In this document: positions 20,142-29,017 of the stretch, piece after piece
Layout of the letters: every line of letters starts with the position of its first letter
Position numbering within the stretch: the first letter of the stretch is position 1
Source: Prolixibacteraceae bacterium
GTDB taxonomy: Bacteria; Bacteroidota; Bacteroidia; Bacteroidales; Prolixibacteraceae
Length of the DNA stretch: 64,000 nucleotides
Assembly (NCBI GenBank): GCA_025355875.1
Contig: JANXYV010000182.1
Location: 58,957-122,956 of the forward strand
Reading direction: 5' to 3'
The notes under the pieces: generated by a model
Databases searched by the model: none
Told to the model about the DNA's origin: nothing
What the model saw: the letters and a program-made list of their open reading frames with translations, nothing else
Position numbers and translations under genes: made by a program

Positions 20142-20759
20142 ATGTGTGCAATTTGGGCTTTATTTCTGACATTCTCAAAAGTATTCCTTAAATTTGAGAG
20201 GTACATCCAATCCAAATCAACCAATGTGAATATCAGGGCTACTCATATTGATTACCGGCGATTGATCATACTTGCACTTTTAATTGCTTTGATGGCGGTG
20301 ATTGCTTCGCTGACTGTAGGCAAAGATATTTATGAGCAAAAGGAGCAAAGCGTAATTTCGTTTGCCATTGTAAATTTTTGCGGCTATTTGTTCTTCTTTT
20401 TACTGATGCCGATGGAGTTGGCTTTCATCTTTTATCTTCGGACAGGGTACGATCCGATTGTTCTCAATATAGTGGCCATTGGAACTGCTTTCGCCGCTCA
20501 GGTCATTGACTATCTGATCGGGTTTTTTCTGAGTTCCGGATTTGTCGACCGTTTAATTGGCCGGAAACGATATGAAAAGGCGGAAGACGAAATCCGGAAA
20601 TATGGCAACTGGGCTCTGTTCCTCTCCAATTTATTGCCACTTCCTTCACCGGTCATATCGCTGGCTGCCGGAATGTTAAAATATAGGGTAAAAGATGCCC
20701 TGTTTTTCAGCTTCCTGGGAATGGGCTTGCGCTATCTGCTTCTGACCCTGATTTTCTAA
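20142..20759 (+). CDS. VTT/DedA-like (YqaA family) membrane protein
   Basis: The protein (up to 205 residues) has four to five membrane segments and a VTT-type core: a GYLFFFLLMPMELAFIFYLR helix, LIGFFLSSGFVDRLIGRKRYEKAEDEIRKYGNWA, then LLPLPSPVISLAAGMLKY. Proteins of this family are thought to be lipid scramblases or transporters, but this subgroup is uncharacterised. The N-terminal 28 residues are unusual; a GTG at 20226 (start of VNIRATHIDYRRL) is a credible alternative start. It is divergent from apbE. Confidence 0.75.
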   Translation: MCAIWALFLTFSKVFLKFERYIQSKSTNVNIRATHIDYRRLIILALLIALMAVIASLTVGKDIYEQKEQSVISFAIVNFCGYLFFFLLMPMELAFIFYLRTGYDPIVLNIVAIGTAFAAQVIDYLIGFFLSSGFVDRLIGRKRYEKAEDEIRKYGNWALFLSNLLPLPSPVISLAAGMLKYRVKDALFFSFLGMGLRYLLLTLIF

Positions 20760-20872
20760 GAATTTTTCTTCGAACCAGATTGGCTTTACAGTAGAATATC
20801 GAGGAAATGTAAATTAAACTTTTCACCGCATTTCGCTGTTTTAATCCTGAAACAATTTTAAAAATAAATCAC

Positions 20873-21763
20873 ATGAAAATCGTTGTAACAGGTTCACTGG
20901 GAAATATCAGCAAACCGCTTGCTGAAAAGTTGGTTGCTGCCGGTCATGAGGTGACCGTGATAAGCAGTAAGGAAGAAAAAGCTGTCCAAATCGAAGCTTT
21001 GGGCGCCAAGCCAGCAATTGGGTCGGTGGATGATGTGGCATTTCTGACTCGCACATTCACCGGGGCAGATGCAGTATACACAATGGTTCCGCCAAATTTT
21101 GGTTCAGGCAACTGGAAGCAATACATTGCCGGAATCGGTGAAAACTATGCGGAAGCAATCCATGGCGCCGGAGTCAGGTACGTGGTCAATTTAAGCAGCA
21201 TGGGTGCTCATATGAGCGACGGATGTGGTCCGGTAAGCGGACTTTTCTTTGTGGAAAAGGCATTGAATGGACTGGATGGTGTCAATGTGAAGCACCTTCG
21301 TCCCGGGTTTTTCTATACCAATTTTCTGGCTAATGCCGGAATGGCGAAACATGCGGGAATCATGGGAGGAAATTATGGTGAAGGCGCAACATTAGTCATA
21401 GTCCATCCGAATGATATTGCTGAAGTTGCTGCGGAAGAATTGCAGAACCTTTCGTTCAGGGGCAATAGTGTCCGATATGTAGTCAGCGATGAAAGAACTA
21501 CGAATGAGGTGGCCTCCGTTTTGGGTAAAGCCATCGGGAAGCCGGAACTTCCATGGGTAAATTTCAAAGATGAGGAAACTATGGGAGGCATGCTTCAGGC
21601 TGGAGTTCCCGAAGAAATTGCTAAAAACTATGCTGAAATGGGCGCTGCAATGCGCAGTGGCGAGATGGCTTCCGATTATGAGAAGAACAAACCCACAGTT
21701 TTTGGAAAAACCAAATTGGAGTCATTTGCTCCTGTTTTTGCAGCTGTATTTGCTCAGGCCTGA
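20873..21763 (+). CDS. NmrA/SDR-a type NAD(P)-binding protein
   Basis: The 296-residue protein begins MKIVVTGSLGNISKPLAEKL, a variant of the GxxGxxG dinucleotide motif of atypical short-chain dehydrogenases. It continues with VVNLSSMGAH and an LRPGFFYTNFL segment typical of NmrA-like proteins. The classical YxxxK catalytic pair is not evident, as is usual in this group. Members act as redox sensors or as oxidoreductases with unknown substrates. It is monocistronic, ending in a shared hairpin with the convergent GH20 gene. Confidence 0.85.
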   Translation: MKIVVTGSLGNISKPLAEKLVAAGHEVTVISSKEEKAVQIEALGAKPAIGSVDDVAFLTRTFTGADAVYTMVPPNFGSGNWKQYIAGIGENYAEAIHGAGVRYVVNLSSMGAHMSDGCGPVSGLFFVEKALNGLDGVNVKHLRPGFFYTNFLANAGMAKHAGIMGGNYGEGATLVIVHPNDIAEVAAEELQNLSFRGNSVRYVVSDERTTNEVASVLGKAIGKPELPWVNFKDEETMGGMLQAGVPEEIAKNYAEMGAAMRSGEMASDYEKNKPTVFGKTKLESFAPVFAAVFAQA

Positions 21764-21779
21764 TTTTCAGGATGAAGGA

Positions 21780-21823
21780 ATCAAACGACCAATGCGGCAA
21801 GTTCGGGACATTGGTCGTTTGAT
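21780..21823. terminator. Strong bidirectional hairpin between nmrA-like and GH20 genes
   Basis: A perfect 15-bp inverted repeat (arms 21780-21794 and 21809-21823) with a 14-base loop lies between two convergent stops. T-rich sequence follows on the plus strand. Confidence 0.75.
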
Positions 21824-21827
21824 TATG

Positions 21828-23387
21828 TTATTTCCAGGGGACCAGTTTGGAAGGATAAAAATTGATTCCCATGGCTTTCCACCGTTCACGATGATGCGCC
21901 AAACGAGAGATATAATCCCCCCAGTTTCGCTTTTCTGAAGGTGTCCATCCAACTTCCGCATAACCGGGAAGACGCGGGAAAATAAGATATTCAGCTTCAG
22001 TTATGTTGGAAACGGTTTCAGACCAAAGCGGAGCTTCGATTCCTATAATATTTTCTTTCCTGATTTCAGGTACCAGTCTGGCCGGGTCCCAGTTATAACC
22101 ATCATCCACTTCGATGTAACCTGCCCAGTGCAATCCAAACATACTAATTGAATCATACTGCATGTCGAGATATGCGTTTTTTGCGGGCGACATCAACACT
22201 TTTGCTCCCTGAGCAAGACCTTTGATCGCATTTTCTGTCTTGGACCAATACTGAACAACCGCATTCGGTTTCAGGGTAGAAAGGGCAATCTCATCCCAGC
22301 CCAGGACTTTCTTTCCGTGAAGGGTTACAATTTCCTGAACCCGGTTGACGAACGGAATATAATCTTCGATGGGAGTTGAATGCGATTCATCGCCTCCGAT
22401 ATGGATATATGGTCCGGGTGTAATAGCCGCCAATTCACCAACGACATCATTGATGAATTTATAAGTGATTTCCTTGTGAGTGCACAGCGAACTGAAACCA
22501 ACCTCCACACCTGTGTACAATTCAGAGGCTTTCCCGTCGCAATTCAATACTCCATAAGAAGCTAAAGCAGCATTGGTGTGACCGGGCATATCTATTTCAG
22601 GAATAATCGTAATATATTGGTCTTCAGCATATTTGACCAATTCAGAATATTGTTTCTGCGTATAATAGCCTCCGTCGCTGCCTCCCACTTCGGTTTTTCC
22701 ACCGTGCGCGGTCAGGTTCGGCCATGATTTGATTTCGATTCTCCAACCCTGATCATCGGAAAGGTGAAGGTGCAATACATTCATTTTATAAAATGCCAGA
22801 TGATCGATAAAGCGTTTCACCTCGTCCACTGAGAAGAAATGTCGGGCAACGTCAAGCATTGAACCGCGGTAACTGTAAGCAGGATAGTCACGGATAATTC
22901 CATTCGAAATTTTCCATGGTCCTTTTTGTCCTTCCTTTTTTTCAACCCTTGCAGGTAATAATTGTCGGATGGTTTGAATCCCGTGAAATAATCCGGAAGG
23001 AAAGTTTGCTGTCAGTGAGATTGATTTGGAAGTAATGTCCAGTTCATAACCTTCCTCACCCAATTCGGCATCGGCTGGCAACAGTGCAAGATAGATACTC
23101 CCCGGATTAGGCTCCGTGTCAGTTGTTTTAACCTCGATTCCCAGTTTGGTGGATGGGTTCAAAATATCGGCCAGATATTGTCCAATTCGTTTTATTTCGG
23201 GGGAATCGCCCCGGACAAATATATTGGTTTGGTCAGTCAAATCGAACGAACCTCTTTCCCCGATAGCCGAAACTGGTTTTGGAATCAGGTTTTCATTCGG
23301 AAGGTCTGAACTTATACAGCCTGTCTGACCTATAAGAAACAACAATGCCAGGCAAGCAATGATCAGGTTTTTAGGTTTTGTTTCCAT
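21828..23387 (-). CDS. Beta-N-acetylhexosaminidase, GH20 lipoprotein
   Basis: GH20 enzymes release terminal beta-GlcNAc/GalNAc using substrate-assisted catalysis. The 519-residue protein has a signal with a probable lipobox Cys24 (QTGC) and a GH20b N-terminal domain to about residue 165. The TIM barrel has YRGSMLDVARHFF (173-185), LHLHLSDDQGWRIEI and the catalytic Asp333-Glu334 in HIGGDE. It ends near the barrel terminus without added carbohydrate-binding modules. The lipoprotein start suggests location at the outer membrane. No polysaccharide-utilisation susC/D pair is nearby. Confidence 0.95.
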   Translation of the reverse strand: METKPKNLIIACLALLFLIGQTGCISSDLPNENLIPKPVSAIGERGSFDLTDQTNIFVRGDSPEIKRIGQYLADILNPSTKLGIEVKTTDTEPNPGSIYLALLPADAELGEEGYELDITSKSISLTANFPSGLFHGIQTIRQLLPARVEKKEGQKGPWKISNGIIRDYPAYSYRGSMLDVARHFFSVDEVKRFIDHLAFYKMNVLHLHLSDDQGWRIEIKSWPNLTAHGGKTEVGGSDGGYYTQKQYSELVKYAEDQYITIIPEIDMPGHTNAALASYGVLNCDGKASELYTGVEVGFSSLCTHKEITYKFINDVVGELAAITPGPYIHIGGDESHSTPIEDYIPFVNRVQEIVTLHGKKVLGWDEIALSTLKPNAVVQYWSKTENAIKGLAQGAKVLMSPAKNAYLDMQYDSISMFGLHWAGYIEVDDGYNWDPARLVPEIRKENIIGIEAPLWSETVSNITEAEYLIFPRLPGYAEVGWTPSEKRNWGDYISRLAHHRERWKAMGINFYPSKLVPWK

Positions 23388-23413
23388 TCAGTTAGTTAGT
23401 TTTTGGTTTATGT

Positions 23414-23737
23414 TTATGGTTGATCGTTGCCGAGCCTTTCGATTTTAAATATCACCGGCATTAATCCGTCGGAGCAACAGGAAATCGAAACTCCTTTCTG
23501 TTTGATCCATGGGAAATTTCCGCCAAACATGATGGTATTCACATCTTTCTGGATGTCGGCCCAGGCCCAGGAGCAGAACCCTGCAGGGACTTTATTGTGA
23601 TTTTCGACCAGGTATTCTTCCCCAACCGAAAAATGCGGACAACCCAAACACTGTTCCGAAAGGTCCAGACTACAATATTCATCTACTAATTCATTGATAA
23701 TTAGCTTTTTTAAAACGGTTATTTTACACTTTTCCAT
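23414..23737 (-). CDS. TIGR04076 family small cysteine-rich protein
   Basis: The 107-residue protein starts MEKCKITVLKK, a typical beginning of TIGR04076 proteins, and has eight or nine cysteines, including CLGC (residues 31-34) and a CC pair in SISCCSDG. The function of this family is unknown; the cysteine pattern suggests metal binding or redox sensitivity. It lies 26 bases downstream of the GH20 stop... in minus-strand order it precedes the GH20 gene by a short gap, so the two could be co-transcribed. Confidence 0.75.
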   Translation of the reverse strand: MEKCKITVLKKLIINELVDEYCSLDLSEQCLGCPHFSVGEEYLVENHNKVPAGFCSWAWADIQKDVNTIMFGGNFPWIKQKGVSISCCSDGLMPVIFKIERLGNDQP

Positions 23738-23778
23738 AAGGCAGAGTTTTTGAAATGAATATGATCAACATTTTTCAC

Positions 23779-24666
23779 CTATTCCACCAATTTCAGGATC
23801 CGGGTCTTTTTGCCGACAGTGTAATTAACAATGACCAAAGTAAAACAGGAAATCACGATCACGAATGCTCCAATCATCTCGATGCCGGTAAACTGTTCAT
23901 GAAAAATCAGCCAACCTGAAAGCAGATTAAAAACCGGAACCAGCGACTGAAGCAATGATCCGGTAGCAACATTGACATAACGATAACCTTCGGTCATGCA
24001 TAATTGCCCGATGGTAGCCACCAAACCCACCAGGACCAGTAGAAGCAACTCCGACAGATTGCCCTTGGCCTGTGTAACTCCCGAAGGAACTAAAAACAGC
24101 CAGAAACCGACGATACACTGCGAAAAAAAGATGGCGTACGAATTATCGCTGTCGTGCAATTTTTTTACAAATACAACTGCCAGTCCGGTGATTACCGATC
24201 CGGCAATGGCAATCAGTTCATAAATTCCCATTCCGGCCAGCGAATCCTTGCCCCCTCCCAATGACAGCAAAACCAGGCCGGCAAACGAAATAAATATAAC
24301 CACAAATTTAATCCGCTCAACCTTTTCTTTCAGGATCAGCATACTGAATAAGGTAGCAAAAATCGGATAGGAATAAATATACACCGATCCTTTGCCAACG
24401 CCCAGTTTCAGGATGGCCAGATAAAAAAGATAAACGGCGATTCCGCCGACCAATCCTCGCCAGAAGAGATTTTTCTTGTCGTTGAATTGCAGCTTAACGA
24501 TTCCAAAAAGCGATAAGATTCCAATGATTCCAAGACCGATGGCAAAACGGAAGAAGGTAGTCTGATAGCTTGAAACATTGGGAATTGCTTTTACCAAAAC
24601 AGCCATCAACGCAAAAAACACCACCGATCCGAGGGTTAAGAATATCCCTTTGCTATTGTCAGACAT
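23779..24666 (-). CDS. EamA/DMT family transporter
   Basis: The 295-residue protein has ten predicted membrane segments arranged as two EamA repeats. The first repeat includes SSYQTTFFRFAIGLGIIGIL and LKLGVGKGSVYIYSYPIFATLFSMLILKEKV. The second ends SLLQSLVPVFNLLSGWLIFHEQF and carries the conserved EQFTGIEMIGAFVIV segment. Members export amino acids, nucleosides or other small metabolites; the substrate here cannot be told. It lies just upstream of the TIGR04076 gene on the minus strand. Confidence 0.9.
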   Translation of the reverse strand: MSDNSKGIFLTLGSVVFFALMAVLVKAIPNVSSYQTTFFRFAIGLGIIGILSLFGIVKLQFNDKKNLFWRGLVGGIAVYLFYLAILKLGVGKGSVYIYSYPIFATLFSMLILKEKVERIKFVVIFISFAGLVLLSLGGGKDSLAGMGIYELIAIAGSVITGLAVVFVKKLHDSDNSYAIFFSQCIVGFWLFLVPSGVTQAKGNLSELLLLVLVGLVATIGQLCMTEGYRYVNVATGSLLQSLVPVFNLLSGWLIFHEQFTGIEMIGAFVIVISCFTLVIVNYTVGKKTRILKLVE

Positions 24667-24740
24667 ACCTGATTTGAAAAATGAAGGACAATAATACCGA
24701 TAATATCCTGAATTTTAGCTGACAAAGTACAAAGAAAAAA

Positions 24741-24758
24741 GCCCCCTTTCCAGGAGGC
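24741..24758 (-). terminator. Terminator after the DUF1080 gene
   Basis: On the minus strand the stem GCCTCCT / AGGGGGC with a GGAA loop is followed by a run of T, just after the DUF1080 stop. It separates that gene from the EamA gene. Confidence 0.75.
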
Positions 24759-24783
24759 TTCTCAATATACCTTTGTTGAAAAT

Positions 24784-25536
24784 CTAATCCATAACTTTTA
24801 TCTTGACATTGCGGAACCAAACATCGTCGCCATGATCCTGGAAAGCGATGAAACCTTCTTTGGCCACATCCGCCCAATTTGGGTTCAGTTCCGGGAATTT
24901 GCTATCTTTTACCAGGTTTTTCCAGTCGTCGGTCCACAAATGGAATTCCAGAACTTTCTCGCCATTTTGTTTGTAAACGACTGTTCCCTTGAAGCAGATG
25001 ATTTCAACGCTGTTCCATTCGCCAAACGGTTTGGCGTTTTGTGGTTTCGCCGGAATCAGGTCGTACAATGAACCGGCCTGACGGTTTCCGTCTTTTCCCA
25101 ACATGGCATCCGGATGATTGGCATTGTCGAGTACCTGCATTTCAAGGGCAGTTTTCCAGATTGGCCAACCGGCAACTTCTTGTCCAAGGAGGAAGATTCC
25201 TGAATTTCCACCCTTTGAAATTTTCCAGTCTGCTTTTAAATCGAAGTTTTTGAATTTCTGGTCATAAAGAATGTCGCCACCGTTTTCGGCACCTGCTTCA
25301 CCGGTACCGGTACCGATGCAGTGCAATGTTCCGTCGATTACTTCCCAACCTTTAGGGAACTCAGTTTTGTTGTATCCTCTCCAGCCAGTAGCTGTTTTTC
25401 CATCGAATAACAACTTCCAGCCCGAATTAATTTCTTCCTTCGATAATTGGTTAGGACCAACTTTTTCCTGGCAACTTTGGAATGAAAAAGCAAGAAAGAG
25501 CATTCCAACCATTAAAAGCGAACAGATTTTTTTCAT
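24784..25536 (-). CDS. DUF1080 (3-keto-disaccharide hydrolase type) lipoprotein
   Basis: The 250-residue protein has a lipoprotein signal with Cys22 (FQSC) and one DUF1080 domain: GWKLLFDGKTATGWRGY, DGTLHCIGTG, GGDILYDQKFKNFDLKADWKIS, GNSGIFLLGQE, and the C-terminal IAFQDHGDDVWFRNVKIKVMD. DUF1080 folds like concanavalin-type glucanases; some members hydrolyse 3-keto-glycosides. Bacteroidota often encode several copies, frequently near Gfo/Idh/MocA oxidoreductases; here the nearest such oxidoreductase is 33 kb away. Promoter and terminator flank it, so it is monocistronic. Confidence 0.9.
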   Translation of the reverse strand: MKKICSLLMVGMLFLAFSFQSCQEKVGPNQLSKEEINSGWKLLFDGKTATGWRGYNKTEFPKGWEVIDGTLHCIGTGTGEAGAENGGDILYDQKFKNFDLKADWKISKGGNSGIFLLGQEVAGWPIWKTALEMQVLDNANHPDAMLGKDGNRQAGSLYDLIPAKPQNAKPFGEWNSVEIICFKGTVVYKQNGEKVLEFHLWTDDWKNLVKDSKFPELNPNWADVAKEGFIAFQDHGDDVWFRNVKIKVMD

Positions 25537-25590
25537 TGGGAATGATTTTAAGTTTATTAATACTTTAAAGTGGTTTTGAGTTATGGGTTA

Positions 25591-25598
25591 CAAAGTTA
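25591..25598 (-). promoter_or_regulatory. -7 promoter box for the DUF1080 gene
   Basis: Minus-strand TAACTTTG (TAnnTTTG) lies 54 bases upstream of the DUF1080 ATG. Confidence 0.5.
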
Positions 25599-25743
25599 AA
25601 AAACTTCGCCAAAATAATATTGCCATGATTTGAATGTTGTGAATTCGTTAAGCCTTATTTTTGATGACTAAAATATGAATTAGTTTTTATAATTTCGGTG
25701 TGTTTTCAATGATCTTATTTTGAATTAGTTAAAAAAAGAATTT

Positions 25744-26775
25744 ATGAGTCGCTTTAAAGCAAAAAGAATAGGTATTTTGACGGCCGGTGGCGATTGTCCG
25801 GGTTTGAATGCTGCAATCAGAGGGGTTGGAAAAACTGCAATTGTTGAATATGGAATGGAAGTCATTGGATTCTCGTCAGGATATACTGGCTTGATCTATA
25901 AGCAATATGTTGAACTGAAAGAAAAAAACTTGTCAGGTATCTTAACGCTTGGAGGGACCATCATTGGCACTTCGCGAGAGAAACCTTTCAAAATAGTTAC
26001 TGATGAGGACAATGACAAACCTGCGCTGATCAAACAAAACTATCACGACCTGGGATTGGATGGTCTGGTTTGCATTGGCGGTAACGGAACCATGAAGACG
26101 GCACATTTACTTTCAAAGATCGGGCTGAACGTGATCGGGATTCCGAAAACCATCGACAACGACGTTTGGGGAACTGACTTGACTTTCGGTTTTGATTCAG
26201 CGGTGATTATTGCCACCGAAGCAATCGACCGTTTACACAGCACCGCAAACTCGCACGGAAGGGTGATGATCATTGAAGTAATGGGGCACAATGCCGGATG
26301 GATTGCGCTATACGCCGGTATGGCAGGAGGCGGTGACATTATCCTGATTCCTGAAATTGATTATTCAATGAGTAAAGTATGTGCCAAAATTGAAGAACGC
26401 TATCGTAACAATAAACCGTATTCAATTGTCGTGGTGGCCGAAGGCATCGATCATCCGAAAACTATGTCAGCAGCCCGGTATTTATCTGAATCGATCCAGG
26501 CACGTGTGGATGTCGAAGCGCGAGAAACAGTTTTAGGATATACTCAGCGTGGCGGAAGCCCTTCGCCGATGGATCGTATTTTGGCGACCCGATATGGAGC
26601 CTATGCAGCACAGTGTATTGCTGAAGAAAACTTCGGGAATATGGTTGCTCTGATAAACAATCAGCTAAGCACGATTCCACTCGAAGAAGTTGGCGGTAAA
26701 CTCAGGCTGGTCGATTACGATAATCCTTTGGTGATTAAATGCCGGAAAATGGGCGTTTCGTTTGGAGACGACTAA
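25744..26775 (+). CDS. pfkA: 6-phosphofructokinase (mixed-substrate, group III-like)
   Basis: PFK converts fructose 6-phosphate to fructose 1,6-bisphosphate. The 343-residue protein has GGDCPGLNAAIRG (15-27), GTSREKPF (75-82), the nucleotide motif GGNGT (112-116), GIPKTIDND with the catalytic Asp138 (132-140), and a VMGHNAGW substrate loop. A Gly follows the acidic-site residue (E. coli 104 = Gly) while the 124 position is Lys135. This G/K combination is the one reported for mixed-substrate group III PFKs rather than classical ATP-PFK (G/G) or PPi-PFK (D/K). The usual Asp of GGDG is Asn114, which is odd because it normally coordinates Mg-ATP. Donor preference is therefore uncertain. Confidence 0.9.
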   Translation: MSRFKAKRIGILTAGGDCPGLNAAIRGVGKTAIVEYGMEVIGFSSGYTGLIYKQYVELKEKNLSGILTLGGTIIGTSREKPFKIVTDEDNDKPALIKQNYHDLGLDGLVCIGGNGTMKTAHLLSKIGLNVIGIPKTIDNDVWGTDLTFGFDSAVIIATEAIDRLHSTANSHGRVMIIEVMGHNAGWIALYAGMAGGGDIILIPEIDYSMSKVCAKIEERYRNNKPYSIVVVAEGIDHPKTMSAARYLSESIQARVDVEARETVLGYTQRGGSPSPMDRILATRYGAYAAQCIAEENFGNMVALINNQLSTIPLEEVGGKLRLVDYDNPLVIKCRKMGVSFGDD

Positions 26776-26895
26776 AACTGAACAATCTGGGAATCACTCT
26801 AAATCAGACTGAGTGTGAGAAATCTTTTAAGTATTAGTTCTTTGCAAAAGCAACAAAAAGGTGATTTTTTGAACTGAGAAACAAAATGTGACATA

Positions 26896-27945
26896 TTACG
26901 CCCAGTTTCCATCGCGATAACCGGGTTGCATCCATGGTAGGTTTTCATGGTTATAAAACGGAGTAAGCTCCTGTGCCATTTCTTTCATTTTAGTTTCTTC
27001 CATAGGTTTAAAATTCCGGAGAATTTCAAGATTCGATTTCACCACCTCAATACTATCTAGGCCTATCACAATAACATCAGGACCTTTCAGTGTGAGTGCA
27101 TACTTAATCAGATCAGTAGGATTCATCGTGGTAATGGTTTCTCGTGGTCGCACCACTTTCATCATAATAACCCCCATCCCTTTGGCTTTGGCTGCCGGAA
27201 CTGCCATCTCAAACCGTTTTTGAGGGTTGTTTGCAGCATTCCAGTGGTTCATGGCAATGAGCATGGTGTCAAAATCGCCACGATCGGCCAATGCTTTCAT
27301 TGCTGCCGCTTCGGTGTGTCCCGAAAAACCAATGAACCGGGTCAGTCCCTGTTCTTTCAGGCGATGCAGAATATCGATGAGATTGCCTTTTTCACTCAAT
27401 TTGGCCACATCGGCCATCGATTGCACATCGTGAATCATTAACTGATCGAAATGATCAGTCTGCAGGCGTTTCAGACTGGTTTCAATCTGACGCATGGCTT
27501 CGTTCGGGTCGCGGCTTGATACTTTGGTTGAAAGAAAAATTTCATTTCTGCGGGCCTTTACTGCAGGACCCAAACGTTCTTCACTGGTGATCAGTCGTGG
27601 GATTTTGGCCTTTCCGGGAGGTACTCCAAGTGTATTATCATAGGCATATGCCGTATCCCAATAGTAAAGGCCATGATCTAAAGTGTAGTGCAGCAACTTT
27701 TGTGCTTCTTCTTCACTTTCCAGATTGCAGAAACGTGAACCCAAACCGCAAACAATGCGAGGCACAAGTACACCGGTCTTTCCAAACAATACAGTCGGCA
27801 AACCTTTGGCATCGTATTTTGACTCTGATTTTGAAGATATCCGGAATATATTGCACGAGGTGATTAGTCCTGAACCGGCAAGCAGTAATCCGGTTCCAAC
27901 GGTTCCTTTAATGAATTTCCGGCGTGAAAAGTTTTTGTCAGTCAT
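26896..27945 (-). CDS. Aldo/keto reductase with Tat-type signal
   Basis: The 349-residue protein starts MTDKNFSRRKFIKGTVGTG, a twin-arginine signal (SRRKFIKG) with a following hydrophobic stretch ending near SC, so it is probably exported and possibly lipidated. The AKR barrel carries the tetrad Asp97, Tyr102 (DTAYAY), Lys141 (LSTKVS) and His172 (MIHD). Such Bacteroidota AKRs have unknown substrates. The start at 27945 (or 27951) avoids overlap with the upstream VOC gene that an ATG at 27996 would cause. It follows the VOC gene by about 20 bases, an apparent operon. Confidence 0.88.
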   Translation of the reverse strand: MTDKNFSRRKFIKGTVGTGLLLAGSGLITSCNIFRISSKSESKYDAKGLPTVLFGKTGVLVPRIVCGLGSRFCNLESEEEAQKLLHYTLDHGLYYWDTAYAYDNTLGVPPGKAKIPRLITSEERLGPAVKARRNEIFLSTKVSSRDPNEAMRQIETSLKRLQTDHFDQLMIHDVQSMADVAKLSEKGNLIDILHRLKEQGLTRFIGFSGHTEAAAMKALADRGDFDTMLIAMNHWNAANNPQKRFEMAVPAAKAKGMGVIMMKVVRPRETITTMNPTDLIKYALTLKGPDVIVIGLDSIEVVKSNLEILRNFKPMEETKMKEMAQELTPFYNHENLPWMQPGYRDGNWA

Positions 27946-27964
27946 GATCATAATTTTCTTGCGT

Positions 27965-28846
27965 TTATCGAACGGTATGCGCTTCTGTAAATTCAACGCG
28001 TGTGTTGTCTGAATTCCTCAAATTCAAAATCCATCGCTTCCCTTTGCCAATCATTGGTTTGCCCAACGATTCATTTCCTTTACGCTCTTTCAGGGTATAA
28101 ATCGTTTCCTGCATATCGTCAACCAAAAAGCAGGGATGGCTGTCATTCTCATCATTCGGAGAGTAATGTTCAACATTTTCAATGCAATCACCCATTCCGA
28201 GGTATACAAGAAATGGATTTACACTCCGATCTTCGGGAAAGCGGACTATTTCGGTGAATTTCAATATCCCGGAATAGAACGGGTCATTATCCATGATATT
28301 GGCAACAAATAAACCTGCATGGTGAATGCGTTTCGAAATTCTCCTGTCAGACAAGAATTGGCCTTTGGATTTCCGGTGTAATCCATCTGGCTTTAAATCA
28401 ATAAACTCGATATGGTTTCCAGAAGGGTCATCGATCACAAAGACTTCATTGCCGGCCCCATCCAGACTTGTTTTTTCAGGCACCATTTGACCTTTTGATT
28501 TCAGGTATTGGCGCATCTGCTCCACATTTTCGATCTCAAACGATACTGAAACCAGTCGCTTTTTTTCTTTGGCCTTTACATCAACTACGAATTCCAGAAA
28601 CTGGCGGTCATTTACTTTGAATGAAATGATTTTGCCTAAATCGGAAGGATATGAAAAAGCCTCGTCAAAGCCGAGAAACTTACCGTAATAATCGCGGGCC
28701 ACCTGAAAATCGCTCACCAGAAAGGTCATTTTAGCAATTCCCCAGATTGCTGGACGATCTGTGCTCTGGGCAATTACAGATAGTGATGAATGTATAAACA
28801 TCACCAGAAGAATCGCAAACCTCGTAAGTTTTGTTGCTAATCGCAT
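27965..28846 (-). CDS. Exported VOC (glyoxalase-like) protein with two modules
   Basis: The 293-residue protein has a signal peptide (about 1-27, ending SVIAQ) and two vicinal-oxygen-chelate modules. The first runs from about residue 36 (AKMTFLVSDFQVARDYYGKFLGF) to NHIEFIDL. The second starts near residue 170 (RIHHAGLFVANIMDNDPFYSGIL) and ends TRVEFTEA. Conserved HHAG and the E in RVEF are likely metal-site residues in module two. VOC folds include glyoxalase I, ring-cleaving dioxygenases and resistance proteins, so the reaction is open. It is upstream of and close to the aldo/keto reductase. Confidence 0.8.
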   Translation of the reverse strand: MRLATKLTRFAILLVMFIHSSLSVIAQSTDRPAIWGIAKMTFLVSDFQVARDYYGKFLGFDEAFSYPSDLGKIISFKVNDRQFLEFVVDVKAKEKKRLVSVSFEIENVEQMRQYLKSKGQMVPEKTSLDGAGNEVFVIDDPSGNHIEFIDLKPDGLHRKSKGQFLSDRRISKRIHHAGLFVANIMDNDPFYSGILKFTEIVRFPEDRSVNPFLVYLGMGDCIENVEHYSPNDENDSHPCFLVDDMQETIYTLKERKGNESLGKPMIGKGKRWILNLRNSDNTRVEFTEAHTVR

Positions 28847-29017
28847 TTCGTTTTCGTTTTTGATTAAGAAAATCCAAGATTGATACTGTCACTAAAAACA
28901 CAATGATTGCCAGTCCTTATTTATGACCCACATGCCTTTTCGAGCAAAACAGGTCAACTTATCTAAGTTCCCACCCATTTGAAATATACTTTCCTACATC
29001 ATAAAACAGTTTTCAGA

